In this document: piece after piece, positions 39,399 to 47,949 of the stretch
Position numbering within the stretch: position 1 is the first letter of the stretch
Layout: each line of letters begins with the position of its first letter
Program-made: the position numbers and the translations under genes
The notes under the pieces: generated by a model
What the model saw: the letters and a program-made list of their open reading frames with translations, nothing else
What the model was told of the DNA's origin: nothing
Databases searched by the model: none
Origin: Candidatus Saccharibacteria bacterium UBA2952
GTDB taxonomy: Bacteria > Patescibacteriota > Saccharimonadia > Saccharimonadales > Saccharimonadaceae
DNA length: 64,000 bases
Assembly (NCBI GenBank): GCA_002348605.1
Contig: DEBQ01000004.1
Span: 6,631-70,630 of the forward strand
Direction of reading: 5' to 3'

Positions 39399-40465
39399 CT
39401 TTCGGCATTCTGTGCCTTGAGCTCGCGTTCGTAGGCCTGCAGTTTTTCGATGATATCGTCGATGTCACCGTTCATAGCCTGCGGAATACCACTACGCGAA
39501 TACCCTATACGGTGGTCGGTAATACGGTCCTGCGGAAAGTTGTACGTCCGAATTTTTTCGCTGCGGTCGCCTGTGCCAATGAGCCCGCGTCGCTCGGCGG
39601 ACAGCTTGGCGTTTTCTTCATCGATTTTAATTTGTAGCAGTCGTGAGCGAAGCACGCTCATGGCTTTTTCTTTGTTCTTGAGCTGCGACTTTTCATCTTG
39701 GTTGCTCACAACAAGTCCCGATGGCAGGTGAGTAATACGCACGGCCGAGTCGGTGGTGTTTACGGACTGGCCGCCGTGGCCGGAGGCACGGAAAATGTCG
39801 ATACGAAGGTCTTTCGGGTCAATAACGATATCGGTTTCTTCTGCTTCGGGTAGCACGGCTACGGTAACGGTGCTGGTATGGATGCGCCCTTGGCTTTCGG
39901 TAGCGGGCACGCGCTGCACGCGGTGCACGCCAGACTCGAATTTAAGGAACGAGTAGGGCGCGTCACCCTTGATTTCGACCACAACCTCTTTGTAGCCGCC
40001 GCTGTCGTTGGCGCTTTCGCTCATCTGATCGGTCTTATAACCATGGGCTTCGCACCAACGCAGGTACATGCGGTACAATTCGGCTGCGAATAGACTGGCT
40101 TCGTCACCACCGGCACCGGCGCGGATTTCCATAATAACGTTCTTTTCGTCGTTGGGATCTTTGGGCGTCAGGAGCAAGAATAGCTCATCTTCAAGCTGGG
40201 ACAGTTCGGCTTCAAGCTCCGGGACTTCTTCTTTGGCAAGTTCGGCCAACTCGTCGCTTCCCGTAGAAAGATCCTTGGCCTCCTTTATCTGCTGAATGAT
40301 GTCTCGGCGCCGACTGGCGGCCGCTATTAGGTTTTCAAGTTCACTTAAACGACGGCTCTTCTTGGCATAATCAGGGTCAGAGAACGCGTCGGGCTTGCTT
40401 AAAAAGGCGAGCAGCTCCTCATGCTCTGTGCGTAGGTCGTCAATATCAAGGTTGATACTAGGCAT
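39395..40465 (-). CDS. prfA: peptide chain release factor 1
   Basis: Releases peptides at UAA and UAG. The 356 residues contain the stop-recognition motif RVPATES (PxT type, RF1, near 184-190) and the catalytic GHGGQSVNTTDSAVRITHLPSG (GGQ near 231-233). Full length is typical. RF2 is absent from the window. Many genes here end in TAA and TAG. Its activating methylase PrmC is encoded beside it. Confidence 0.94.
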   Translation of the reverse strand: MPSINLDIDDLRTEHEELLAFLSKPDAFSDPDYAKKSRRLSELENLIAAASRRRDIIQQIKEAKDLSTGSDELAELAKEEVPELEAELSQLEDELFLLLTPKDPNDEKNVIMEIRAGAGGDEASLFAAELYRMYLRWCEAHGYKTDQMSESANDSGGYKEVVVEIKGDAPYSFLKFESGVHRVQRVPATESQGRIHTSTVTVAVLPEAEETDIVIDPKDLRIDIFRASGHGGQSVNTTDSAVRITHLPSGLVVSNQDEKSQLKNKEKAMSVLRSRLLQIKIDEENAKLSAERRGLIGTGDRSEKIRTYNFPQDRITDHRIGYSRSGIPQAMNGDIDDIIEKLQAYERELKAQNAES

Positions 40466-40466
40466 C

Positions 40467-40913
40467 TTATACGATTGTCTTTCGTTTTACGAACAAAATG
40501 ATAGTCATAGTGACACATGCAAGAGTCAGGCCTACAATGATGTTGCCGAGAAGGGAGTAGAGTATAAAGAGCAGGGTATATGCCTGAGTCATCATGATCA
40601 AGCCATAGAGAAGCACTGTGGCTACCATGGATGCCAGCAAACTGACATGGAGGTAAAATACCCATTTCGTGAGTTTTGCTTGCAAATGGCGTGCTGTGAT
40701 GGCGACTGCAACGACGCAATGTGCAAGAATTACTACAAGTCCCGCAATGAGAATTCCGTAAGCGACAGCATTGATAGTGGGGTCGGCTGAGTCATTAAAC
40801 GCAGCAAGGAAGAGCCCAATCGGCATTAACAAGAACGCGCATATGACGAGAATAGAGCTTATTAGCAGTGGAATCGTGTTGATGGAAGGTGATTGTGATG
40901 GCTCGTTTTGCAT
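40467..40913 (-). CDS. four-helix membrane protein, unknown
   Basis: Protein of 148 residues with four hydrophobic segments (about 15-38, 50-75, 86-107 and 113-140), joined by short polar loops. No conserved motif seen. It lies between a second small membrane protein (40925-41251) and prfA on the same strand with gaps of 11 and 1 bp, so all may share one transcript. Function unknown. Confidence 0.55.
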   Translation of the reverse strand: MQNEPSQSPSINTIPLLISSILVICAFLLMPIGLFLAAFNDSADPTINAVAYGILIAGLVVILAHCVVAVAITARHLQAKLTKWVFYLHVSLLASMVATVLLYGLIMMTQAYTLLFILYSLLGNIIVGLTLACVTMTIILFVKRKTIV

Positions 40914-40924
40914 TCAGAAGTTCC

Positions 40925-41251
40925 TTAATGGGTTTTATTTGATGATGACGGCAATGGTTTACGGGTCGCAAGCAGTATGATGCCAACAATGATACCGGGC
41001 AGCCAAGTAACCGTCACTAATGCGCCCATTAGAAACAGCAGGACGTTGACAATGGTATGGCCCGGTCCGGTACTTCCAAACAAGTCATCGCTTGAGACAG
41101 GCGTAGACGTCGTCGACGTAACAAAATTGCTGATGGCGTAAATAATTATCGTAAGTATGAGTAAGGCGGTCGGGGCAATCAAGCAAACCAAACCCCACAC
41201 TAGTTTCAGGTGATTGGTACGTTTTAGCGCGGTGACTTGTGCTTGTTCCAT
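40925..41251 (-). CDS. two-helix membrane protein, unknown
   Basis: Protein of 108 residues with hydrophobic segments at about 20-42 and 68-97, the second ending GIIVGIILLATRK, which resembles small DUF4190- or PLDc-N-like membrane proteins. The loop between them is Thr/Ser-rich. It is the first of two small membrane genes before prfA. Function unknown. Confidence 0.55.
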   Translation of the reverse strand: MEQAQVTALKRTNHLKLVWGLVCLIAPTALLILTIIIYAISNFVTSTTSTPVSSDDLFGSTGPGHTIVNVLLFLMGALVTVTWLPGIIVGIILLATRKPLPSSSNKTH

Positions 41252-41296
41252 TTCAGGGTGCTCCAGTTGGTTAAATGTCTGAGTTTACTATAACAA

Positions 41297-41326
41297 AAAG
41301 GACTGCTCACATAGGAACAGTCCTTT
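41297..41326 (-). terminator. terminator after rpmE
   Basis: AAAGGACTG (41297-41305) pairs perfectly with CAGTCCTTT (41318-41326); on the minus strand it ends in a T run. Confidence 0.85.
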
Positions 41327-41339
41327 AAGTGTATCGGCA

Positions 41340-41666
41340 CTATTTGTCGGCGCTGGCTTTTTTCGCCTTGGCGGCAGACTTCTTTTTAGCTTTGTTAGCC
41401 AGCTCAGCCTTACGGGCTTCAGCGGCGGCAAACTTGGCCTTAAAGCGGTCGACACGACCTTCGGTGTCGATGATTTTCTCTTCGCCGGTAAAGAAGGGGT
41501 GGGATGCGCTACTGATGTGCACCTTTACGAGCGGGTATTCGTTGCCGTCTTCCCACTTGATGGTTTCATCGGTTTGCGCGGTACTTTGCGTCAGGAACGC
41601 GAACCCAGCCACATCGTCGCTAAATACGACCGGGCGGTAATTTGTTGGGTGAATACTGCTTTTCAT
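41340..41666 (-). CDS. rpmE: 50S ribosomal protein L31 type B
   Basis: bL31 of the zinc-free (C-minus) type. From ATG 41666 the 108 residues begin MKSSIHPTNYRPVVFSDDVAGF, carry the family pattern ISSASHPFFTGEEKIIDTEGRVDRF, and end with a Lys/Ala-rich extension of about 35 residues that is longer than usual. No cysteines are present, as expected for type B. TATAGT lies nine bases before the start on the minus strand. A longer reading from 41684 is unlikely. Confidence 0.92.
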   Translation of the reverse strand: MKSSIHPTNYRPVVFSDDVAGFAFLTQSTAQTDETIKWEDGNEYPLVKVHISSASHPFFTGEEKIIDTEGRVDRFKAKFAAAEARKAELANKAKKKSAAKAKKASADK

Positions 41667-41783
41667 ATCTATACGACTATACACTTTACAGAGAGAAATG
41701 TCTAGAGGTATGAGAAGGGAAGTCAGATATGTTTATGGCAACATATAGTAAATATATGTCAAATCAAATGGTATAATACACCT

Positions 41784-42542
41784 ATGGATAATGATCCGTC
41801 GGACAGGTTAGGCAGTGCGCTAGCCCGTGATTTGAACGGGTTGCTTGAGTTTGAGGGCATACGGTTGGATGACCGCGAGTTCACGATGTCACCTGAAGAT
41901 ATGATTGAATTGGACATCACAGACGTTATCATAAAGCGAAACGAGGACTATGAACGCACAGTCTGTCACGTACATCGACCACCTTCTGACGACTACTATT
42001 GGCGTCACGAAACCTACCTCGTATGGGATGATGGGCGGACGGCTTGGTTTTATATCAACATCGCGCTAGACGAGGTCGACCTTCAGGTCAAAGAAACGTT
42101 ACGGACACGGCACCATGAACTGCTTGGTCAGTTTGATTACCTGATCGCTAGTAATGTCGTTACCAAAGACGATGCACAGGTCATGTATGACGGTATTTTG
42201 ACGGAGCTGGAGAAGATTACCGAAAAAATCAACGAGACACTTTTGGAAAGTGACGTAGTGGATGAAACGCCGAGTCTTGAGGCGCTAAAAAGGATAATCG
42301 AGCAGATCGATGCGAGTTCACCTGTGGGCGAAGCGCCATATCCGGAGTATAAAAAGCTGTACGAAATTGTACAAAGCCTACGGGCCGCGCATTATGCATC
42401 GATTGGACTGAGAACTGCCATAGTGGAACGCTATGTGAATGAATCAAGCCGGCGGATTGATGCCGCGGAGTCCGACCCTACGTCAACGGCACCGCCATCC
42501 GAGATATGGAACCTCCTGCAGCTGCTTGATAAGTTACGCTAA
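41784..42542 (+). CDS. soluble helical protein, unknown
   Basis: Protein of 252 residues without a recognised family. The first 100 residues look alpha/beta (ERTVCHVHRPPSDDYYWRHE, TYLVWDDGRTAWFYI), the rest helical and charged (LTELEKITEKINETLLESDV). There is no signal peptide or membrane segment. TATAAT (41772-41777) is six bases before the ATG, so it is leaderless. It ends 94 bp before rpsB but is likely a separate unit. Confidence 0.55.
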   Translation: MDNDPSDRLGSALARDLNGLLEFEGIRLDDREFTMSPEDMIELDITDVIIKRNEDYERTVCHVHRPPSDDYYWRHETYLVWDDGRTAWFYINIALDEVDLQVKETLRTRHHELLGQFDYLIASNVVTKDDAQVMYDGILTELEKITEKINETLLESDVVDETPSLEALKRIIEQIDASSPVGEAPYPEYKKLYEIVQSLRAAHYASIGLRTAIVERYVNESSRRIDAAESDPTSTAPPSEIWNLLQLLDKLR

Positions 42543-42580
42543 ATCTGGTATATTCAAAGGGTAATAATTTTAACGAAGCA

Positions 42581-42619
42581 ACATCCGCATATATCCTTCG
42601 AATAACGAGGCGCGGATGT
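42581..42619 (+). promoter_or_regulatory. hairpin in the rpsB leader
   Basis: ACATCCGC (42581-42588) pairs with GCGGATGT (42612-42619), with further pairing inside. It is just upstream of the ribosome site of rpsB and is a candidate site for S2 autoregulation, known for rpsB leaders in other bacteria; no motif match was made. Confidence 0.5.
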
Positions 42620-42636
42620 GAAGGGAGAAGGATATC

Positions 42637-43335
42637 ATGGCAGTCGCTGTTGATATGAAGGCTTTGCTGGAAGCCGGTGTCCACTTTGGACACAAGACCA
42701 GCCGTTGGCACCCGAAAATGGCGCCGTACATTCACTCTAAGCGTCAAGAAACGCACATCATTGACCTTGTAAAAACCGCTGAAGGTCTGGAAAACGCGCT
42801 TCCATTCTTGACGAAAACGGTCGCTGGCGGCAAGAAAGTACTGTTTGTTGGCACCAAGAAGCAGCACAAAGACATCGTGAAGGCCGCTGCAGAACAGGCT
42901 GGTCAGCCGTACGTCACGGAACGTTGGATTGGTGGTATGCTAACCAACACCGCTACCATGACGTCGCAGATTAAGAAGCTGCACGACCTCGAGCGCCGCA
43001 TGGCATCGGGTGATCTTGAAAAGCGCTACAACAAGCTAGAAGTCCAGCGCTTTGCTGAAGAAATCGAAGTTTTAAACAGCAAGTACGGTGGTATTAAGGA
43101 CCTTTCTGGTATTCCTGGCGCGATTGTCGTCGTCGACACGATCGAAGATGCCGGTGCAATCCGCGAAGCCAAGAACCTAAACATCCCAGTTGTCGGTGTT
43201 GTTGACACCAACGCTGACCCAAGCCAAGTCGACTACGTTATTCCAGGTAACGACGACGCGATCAAGGGAACCGAACTGCTGCTTAGCTACTTTGTAGCCG
43301 CAGTCAAAGAAGGTGCAACAAAGGAGGGCAAATAA
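42637..43335 (+). CDS. rpsB: 30S ribosomal protein S2
   Basis: uS2 of 232 residues, bound at the back of the 30S head and needed for S1 docking. Typical segments: LLEAGVHFGHKTSRWHPKMAPYI at 10-32, VLFVGTKKQ, ERWIGGMLTN near 95, and the VVGVVDTNADPSQVDYVIPGNDDA stretch near 187-210. tsf follows after 5 bp, the usual rpsB-tsf pair. A strong GGGAGAAGG ribosome site precedes the ATG. Confidence 0.96.
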   Translation: MAVAVDMKALLEAGVHFGHKTSRWHPKMAPYIHSKRQETHIIDLVKTAEGLENALPFLTKTVAGGKKVLFVGTKKQHKDIVKAAAEQAGQPYVTERWIGGMLTNTATMTSQIKKLHDLERRMASGDLEKRYNKLEVQRFAEEIEVLNSKYGGIKDLSGIPGAIVVVDTIEDAGAIREAKNLNIPVVGVVDTNADPSQVDYVIPGNDDAIKGTELLLSYFVAAVKEGATKEGK

Positions 43336-43340
43336 TACCT

Positions 43341-43937
43341 ATGGCAGTCACAATTGAAGACATTAAGAAATTGAAAGAACTGACTGGTGTCGGTCTGACC
43401 GACGCCAAAGTCGCGTTGGTAGAAGCTGACGGCGACTTCGACAAGGCGCTTGAAGCTATGCGTAAAAAGGGTCTGACCAAAGCCGAGAAAAAAGGCGACC
43501 GCGAAACCCGCGAGGGTATCATTGACAGCTACGTGCACTCTAACCGCATTGGCGTCGTTATCGAAGTCAACTGTGAAACCGACTTCGTAGCACGGCTAGA
43601 TGAGTTCAAGGAACTGGCACACCAGCTTGCCATGCAGGTTGCGGCAATGAACCCAGCGTACGTCAGCTTTGATGACATTCCAGCCGAAGAATACGAGGCC
43701 AAAAAGAAAGAACTACTGGAAAGCGATAGCCTGAAAGGCAAGCCAGCCGACATGGCTGAAAAAATCGTTGAAGGTCAGCTAAAGAAACACTTCGGCGAGC
43801 AAGTGTTATTGGCACAGCAGTACGTACTAGACGATTCTATGACCGTTGAAGACCGCATTAAGGCACAAATTGCCAAGAGCGGCGAAAACATTACCGTCGG
43901 TCAATTTAAGCGCATTGAACTAGGCGTTACGGAATAA
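43341..43937 (+). CDS. tsf: elongation factor Ts
   Basis: Guanine-nucleotide exchange factor for EF-Tu. The 198 residues contain the UBA-like N-terminal domain (LKELTGVGLTDAKVAL), the TDFVAR motif (about 76-81, CETDFVARLDEFKELAHQLAMQVA) and a single core half-domain. At 198 residues it is the short form, lacking the long second core repeat of E. coli EF-Ts (283 residues). Operon with rpsB. Confidence 0.94.
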   Translation: MAVTIEDIKKLKELTGVGLTDAKVALVEADGDFDKALEAMRKKGLTKAEKKGDRETREGIIDSYVHSNRIGVVIEVNCETDFVARLDEFKELAHQLAMQVAAMNPAYVSFDDIPAEEYEAKKKELLESDSLKGKPADMAEKIVEGQLKKHFGEQVLLAQQYVLDDSMTVEDRIKAQIAKSGENITVGQFKRIELGVTE

Positions 43938-43940
43938 GAC

Positions 43941-44360
43941 ATGGCAACCTACGAAGGCATGGGACTATGCGAACCAGCAGAGTACCAACGGGCCTTCGAA
44001 CAGCGTGTCCAATACCATCAACTCAAATCGGGCGAACTATATGTCGCCCGATTTGAAATTGAGGATTTTCCAAAAGCCTACCGTATTTTAGGTAGAGTCG
44101 GTATTTTAGCCGGCACGATTGATGTCGTCGGTAATCTTGAATTCCAGCTGTTAAACGACCAGGACCAACCGCTTTCAATCCCGCCACTTTCGACTATGCG
44201 GGACGGGGTGCTTAACATTAACCGTGGAGTCGTATACAAAGACGCGGAACGAGGCGAATTGACCATGCGTGACGCCTGTTTAGATAACTACTCAAGCGGT
44301 CTCAATTTTGATACATGGGTTACGGAGATGAAAGAACTGACAGGAGCAGGTAGTCGCTAG
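43941..44360 (+). CDS. hypothetical protein coupled to tsf
   Basis: Protein of 139 residues, unknown. It appears soluble and alpha/beta: LCEPAEYQRAFEQRVQYHQLKSGELYVARFEI, then RILGRVGILAGTIDVVGNLEFQLLND, suggesting a small beta-barrel. It has two cysteines far apart and no catalytic motif. It starts 3 bp after the tsf stop codon, so it is translated with S2 and EF-Ts; this position hints at a translation-linked role, which is inference only. Confidence 0.55.
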   Translation: MATYEGMGLCEPAEYQRAFEQRVQYHQLKSGELYVARFEIEDFPKAYRILGRVGILAGTIDVVGNLEFQLLNDQDQPLSIPPLSTMRDGVLNINRGVVYKDAERGELTMRDACLDNYSSGLNFDTWVTEMKELTGAGSR

Positions 44361-44416
44361 TTCCTTCAATCTCCGGCGAAAGCCCGGGCCAACAAAATGC
44401 TACAATCATAAGCACT

Positions 44417-44893
44417 ATGATGCGTAACGGCTTTACCATCGTTGAACTTCTCATCGTCATTTTAGTGATATCCATATTGGCGAGCATAACGGTAGTGGCG
44501 TATAACGGCGTCCAAAACCAAGCTAGTGACAGCGCAGTACAGAACGACTTGAAGAATTTCGGCAAAGTAATGGAACTATTTAAGGTTGATAACGATAGAT
44601 ACCTAGCGTCGGGTGAAATTACGGCGTCGCTAGGCCTGCGGTTCGCTAAGCAGGCCTACGGAGAGGACTTTCAGGGCAGGAACGTACGCTACTGCATCAA
44701 TACATCGACTGATGAATATGTGCTGGTTGCGAATTCAAAATCCGGTAATTACTTTAGGGTAAAGCCTGGACCGGTTGTTGAGACTACGCCATCGACATAT
44801 GGGTGGGGTGTGTGCAACTTGGTAGGGTTGGCATCGACAAACCCGAACCCGAATGGGTATTCAGCCGGTGTTTGGGCTGCCTGGACGAATTAA
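44417..44893 (+). CDS. type IV pilin-like protein, copy 1
   Basis: Prepilin of 158 residues. The class III signal MMRNG is cut before FTIVELLIVILVISILASI, with the conserved Glu at mature position 5. The globular part has one disulfide candidate (RYCINT and GVCNL). The C terminus STNPNPNGYSAGVWAAW is nearly the same as in the pilin at 45643-46119, so the two are paralogues. No pilus motor or prepilin peptidase is in the window. TACAAT (44401-44406) lies ten bases before the ATG. Confidence 0.88.
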   Translation: MMRNGFTIVELLIVILVISILASITVVAYNGVQNQASDSAVQNDLKNFGKVMELFKVDNDRYLASGEITASLGLRFAKQAYGEDFQGRNVRYCINTSTDEYVLVANSKSGNYFRVKPGPVVETTPSTYGWGVCNLVGLASTNPNPNGYSAGVWAAWTN

Positions 44894-44911
44894 AAGATTT
44901 CTTACTGTTAC

Positions 44912-45562
44912 TTACTCGAGTCGTTCGCCGAAATCCGAGTTCGTCACAAAGTTCTGTTCAATTTGCTTCGCACCGGCTGAATCGGGGTGAAGGCCGTCGA
45001 ATGTGGTTGAATAGCCGGGCACTGATACGAAATGCACCCCGATGCGTTCGGCATTAGCTTTGACGAGTTCGGTGATTTCGGTGGCGACGCCTGCAGGGCG
45101 CGGGACAAATACATAGACATTACTGGGCGGTATACCGGTTTTTTTAATTGTTTGCGAAAGCGCGTCATAATAACGACGTATAGTGTCGGCAGGGTAAGCA
45201 GCATGGCGGTCATTCACGCCACCGGCGATAATGATTGCTCTAGGCCTGGTTTTGCTAATGTCGGGCAAACGGTCGAAAAACGTCGTGCCGCGACTACCCT
45301 TCGCGACATACCCAGACCCGCTTTCGGCCGAGAACTTGAACATATCGTTTCTGCCGTCAAGCAAGTATTGCCACCAGCCCAGGTTTCCTTGATTGGTGGC
45401 CATAGCAGGTTTTTCGGTAATTGAATCGCCGATAATGAGTACTTGTCCAGGCGTGAACGTTGTTGGTTGTGACAGAGCGAAAGTCATAATAACGACCACT
45501 GCTAGTATGCCCAATGCTACGACTAGCCATCGATTCGTAGGTATGTTGGTAACACGGCTCAT
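44912..45562 (-). CDS. membrane-anchored SGNH/GDSL hydrolase
   Basis: Esterase-type protein of 216 residues. The N-terminal helix (about 12-30) is a signal or anchor. Block I GDSITEK (Ser near 46), GGVNDR (block III, Gly-Asn near 114-116) and the C-terminal DGLHPDSAGAKQ (Asp/His near 192-195) form the SGNH catalytic set. Such enzymes remove acyl or acetyl groups from glycans or lipids. It lies on the opposite strand between the two pilin paralogues, so it may modify the cell surface near them. Confidence 0.85.
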   Translation of the reverse strand: MSRVTNIPTNRWLVVALGILAVVVIMTFALSQPTTFTPGQVLIIGDSITEKPAMATNQGNLGWWQYLLDGRNDMFKFSAESGSGYVAKGSRGTTFFDRLPDISKTRPRAIIIAGGVNDRHAAYPADTIRRYYDALSQTIKKTGIPPSNVYVFVPRPAGVATEITELVKANAERIGVHFVSVPGYSTTFDGLHPDSAGAKQIEQNFVTNSDFGERLE

Positions 45563-45642
45563 GAAGATTGATGATAGTGAAGTCAGGCGTGGATGTAAAG
45601 GGTTCGTGCTAACGCGTTAACGATGGTACAATCATAACCATT

Positions 45643-46119
45643 ATGAACAACCGCGGCTTCACGATTGTCGAAATTCTTTTGGTCATTGTCGTGATTGGTA
45701 TTTTGGCTACGGTATCGGTTGTTGCATACAGAGGCGCGCAAAATAAAGCGAATGATACGGCAGTTCAGGCCGACCTAAAGAACTTCGGCAAAAGAATAGA
45801 GGCGTTTAAAATCGAAACAGGCGCGTATCCGTCGTCTGCTGACTTTACAGCAACTCTTGGAATTAAGTTTTCAAAAGGGGCGTACGGCGTGGATTCTCAG
45901 GGCTATAATGCCCGCTATTGTCGTAACACAACTAACGACACATACGTTATGGTGTCGAACTCAAAATCAGGAAATTATTTTATGGTGCAGACGGGTGCAG
46001 TCGTCTCTAGCACGGCATCGACGGACGGATACGGTGTTTGCTCGCTCGTAGGGGTTGCATCGACAAACCCAAATCCAAACGGTTACTCGGTTGGTGGCTG
46101 GGCAGCGTGGGTGAAGTAG
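45643..46119 (+). CDS. type IV pilin-like protein, copy 2
   Basis: Prepilin of 158 residues, the same length as copy 1. The cleavage site is MNNRG before FTIVEILLVIVVIGILATV, with Glu5. Cysteines RYCRNT and GVCSL, and the tail STNPNPNGYSVGGWAAW, correspond to those of copy 1. The N-terminal helix and C-terminal end are most alike; the middle differs more. TACAAT (45627-45632) is ten bases before the ATG, the same promoter spacing as in copy 1, so the upstream region was likely copied too. Confidence 0.88.
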   Translation: MNNRGFTIVEILLVIVVIGILATVSVVAYRGAQNKANDTAVQADLKNFGKRIEAFKIETGAYPSSADFTATLGIKFSKGAYGVDSQGYNARYCRNTTNDTYVMVSNSKSGNYFMVQTGAVVSSTASTDGYGVCSLVGVASTNPNPNGYSVGGWAAWVK

Positions 46120-46132
46120 GGAAGTAGCCTGG

Positions 46133-46786
46133 CTACTGCTTGCAGCCAGCGACTGAGGCGACATTAATGTACGCCTTGGCAGTGGAAAGCTCCTCTGAAT
46201 TGTCGGACAGCTCACCGCTACTGTCGACAGCTACGGGCTTAATGGTCTGTATCGCGAACTGGTCAACGCCATTCGCTACAAGTAGGTCTTTCAAGCTCTG
46301 AATACGCTTGGCTGCAGCTTCTTGGGTATCATTCTCGGCTGCGTCGCTACTGATTGTCACGACAATGGAGCGCTTTGATGAATTGGTTTGGTAAAATGAA
46401 CCAATCTTTTGCGCAAGCGATTTGACGCCTGCTTCGGCATCTTCTGCGTAGTCGGCGGTACCGTTTTGAAAGTCGAACGATTCGGTATAAAAGACTTGGG
46501 GCGACAACTGATTGTCCGCTTCGCTGCCGGTAAGTACCTTGTAATCATCTGCTGTTAGGCAAACTGGTGCGGTAGAAAATGGGTTGATACCGGCGGCGAA
46601 TAACGCCCCGGTGGTCGCTAGAAAGATAAACGCGACGGCCGACGCGCCAATAATAAGCCGCTTCTTGTGATTTGGTGTATTTGAAGGCGGCACAGCAAGC
46701 GGCGTGCCGGCGTCGATAGTGTTAAACCAATCTTTTACATCTGAATCGCTTTGCGAAGGCTGGTTTTTGAATGGTGGCATATCCAT
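46133..46786 (-). CDS. single-pass membrane protein with OmpA-like domain
   Basis: Protein of about 217 residues (start MDMPPF at 46786; a start at 46801 would add five). A cytoplasmic tail of about 45 residues, one membrane helix (about 47-67, LIIGASAVAFIFLATTGALF), then an extracellular domain whose second half (SIVVTISSDAAENDTQEAAAKRIQSLKDLLVANGV) has the spacing of OmpA-like peptidoglycan-binding domains. It overlaps or abuts the end of the phosphatase fusion gene upstream and is probably in its operon. Confidence 0.55.
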   Translation of the reverse strand: MDMPPFKNQPSQSDSDVKDWFNTIDAGTPLAVPPSNTPNHKKRLIIGASAVAFIFLATTGALFAAGINPFSTAPVCLTADDYKVLTGSEADNQLSPQVFYTESFDFQNGTADYAEDAEAGVKSLAQKIGSFYQTNSSKRSIVVTISSDAAENDTQEAAAKRIQSLKDLLVANGVDQFAIQTIKPVAVDSSGELSDNSEELSTAKAYINVASVAGCKQ

Positions 46787-46790
46787 AGCC

Positions 46791-47891
46791 CTAGGCTCCA
46801 AACTTATTCTTTAAGCTGTTAATATCTCCGGAGGTAAGGCCGATGCTCTTCAAGTAATTCAGGACAGATCCGTGTCTGTTGCGGGCTGCCTGCACGCCGT
46901 TCGTCAGCCATTCTTTCTTAACGACTCCGACACCTTGGTCATTACTTAACAGATATTCCTTCATAACTTGGGCGTCGGTAGCGCCATTTGCATACATAAC
47001 CATGGCAACGAACCAACCAGTGCGATCTTTCCCCGCGACGCAGTGGACATGCACCGTGGCAGGAGCATTAGCTGCGGTTTTAAGAGCCCTGGCGAGCTGC
47101 GACCTGCGTTGCGGGTCGGTCACCATTGGCGTAGTATCAAGGATACCTTCGATCGGGATACTTACGTTCTTTGCTCCGGCGATCGCTTTGTCTGGTGCAG
47201 ATGAGGGCATACGCAGGTCTATAATCGTGGCCTTCTTGCCCAAAAGACTCGCCATTTGCTCGGCGCCTTTGGTGGTTAGCTTGCTCAGTTGTGCGGAACG
47301 ATAAAGAGTACCCGATTTGAGTACATTGTTTGACGCGGATGCGTCGCGCAGGTTGTTGACTGATTTGATCTGGTCGGTACTAACCTTGTCGCCGGACTTA
47401 TCATCCGGGCCGCTCCCAGTCGGACCACTCCCGTCACCGGTGCCGGTTGGGATATGGAGTGTCGAGTCGACGGTATTTGTTTTACTGGCAAAACTGTAAT
47501 TACGTTCGAATACACCGCCTGGCACGATAAAGTTCAATCCTGCCCACATTAGAAGGAACGCCACTAGGCCAATGACGACATTCGTAATAATACCTTTAGC
47601 TTTGTTCAGTTGGTCTGCCTTGTCTTCGGCTGTCGTCCAAAGGATTGAAGCATAGACAATGCCAAGTACCGCGAGGACTCCGACCCCTGCGGTCATGACA
47701 TTAATAACGATTAGAAGGATCGCCCAAATGCCGTTCGTATCGTCGCCGCACTCAATAATCACCGTCTCGTTCTTGTCGCAGGTAGCAGCCTGGGCTGTAG
47801 TTGGGCTAATCAGCCCCAAAGCAAGCACCGCAAACAGGGCGAGTACTATAAGGGCCGAGCCGAATCGTCTACTGGGGTACTTATGTTGCAT
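46791..47891 (-). CDS. VirB2/TrbC-like membrane domain fused to tyrosine phosphatase
   Basis: Protein of 366 residues. Residues 1-36 form a signal peptide ending AQA; 55-86 and 99-123 are two membrane helices joined by a charged loop, the TrbC/VirB2 pilin layout. After a Gly/Ser/Asp spacer (145-170) a tyrosine phosphatase domain follows, with DLRMPS (general-acid side region, about 225) and the P-loop HCVAGKDRTG (283-292, catalytic Cys284, Arg290). The phosphatase appears to be outside the cytoplasm. This fusion is unusual. A near-perfect 26-bp dyad lies upstream. Confidence 0.75.
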   Translation of the reverse strand: MQHKYPSRRFGSALIVLALFAVLALGLISPTTAQAATCDKNETVIIECGDDTNGIWAILLIVINVMTAGVGVLAVLGIVYASILWTTAEDKADQLNKAKGIITNVVIGLVAFLLMWAGLNFIVPGGVFERNYSFASKTNTVDSTLHIPTGTGDGSGPTGSGPDDKSGDKVSTDQIKSVNNLRDASASNNVLKSGTLYRSAQLSKLTTKGAEQMASLLGKKATIIDLRMPSSAPDKAIAGAKNVSIPIEGILDTTPMVTDPQRRSQLARALKTAANAPATVHVHCVAGKDRTGWFVAMVMYANGATDAQVMKEYLLSNDQGVGVVKKEWLTNGVQAARNRHGSVLNYLKSIGLTSGDINSLKNKFGA

Positions 47892-47896
47892 GTTTG

Positions 47897-47922
47897 TATC
47901 AATCTAATTGATTAGCTTGATA
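47897..47922. promoter_or_regulatory. 26-bp dyad upstream of the phosphatase fusion
   Basis: TATCAA-n-CTAAT-TG-ATTAG-n-TTGATA is symmetric except for one central pair (47903/47916). It starts six bases from the start codon on the minus strand, covering the likely -10 region, so it is an operator candidate. Confidence 0.55.
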
Positions 47923-47949
47923 ATAGAGGAGCAGGCGCCAGATGTAAAG

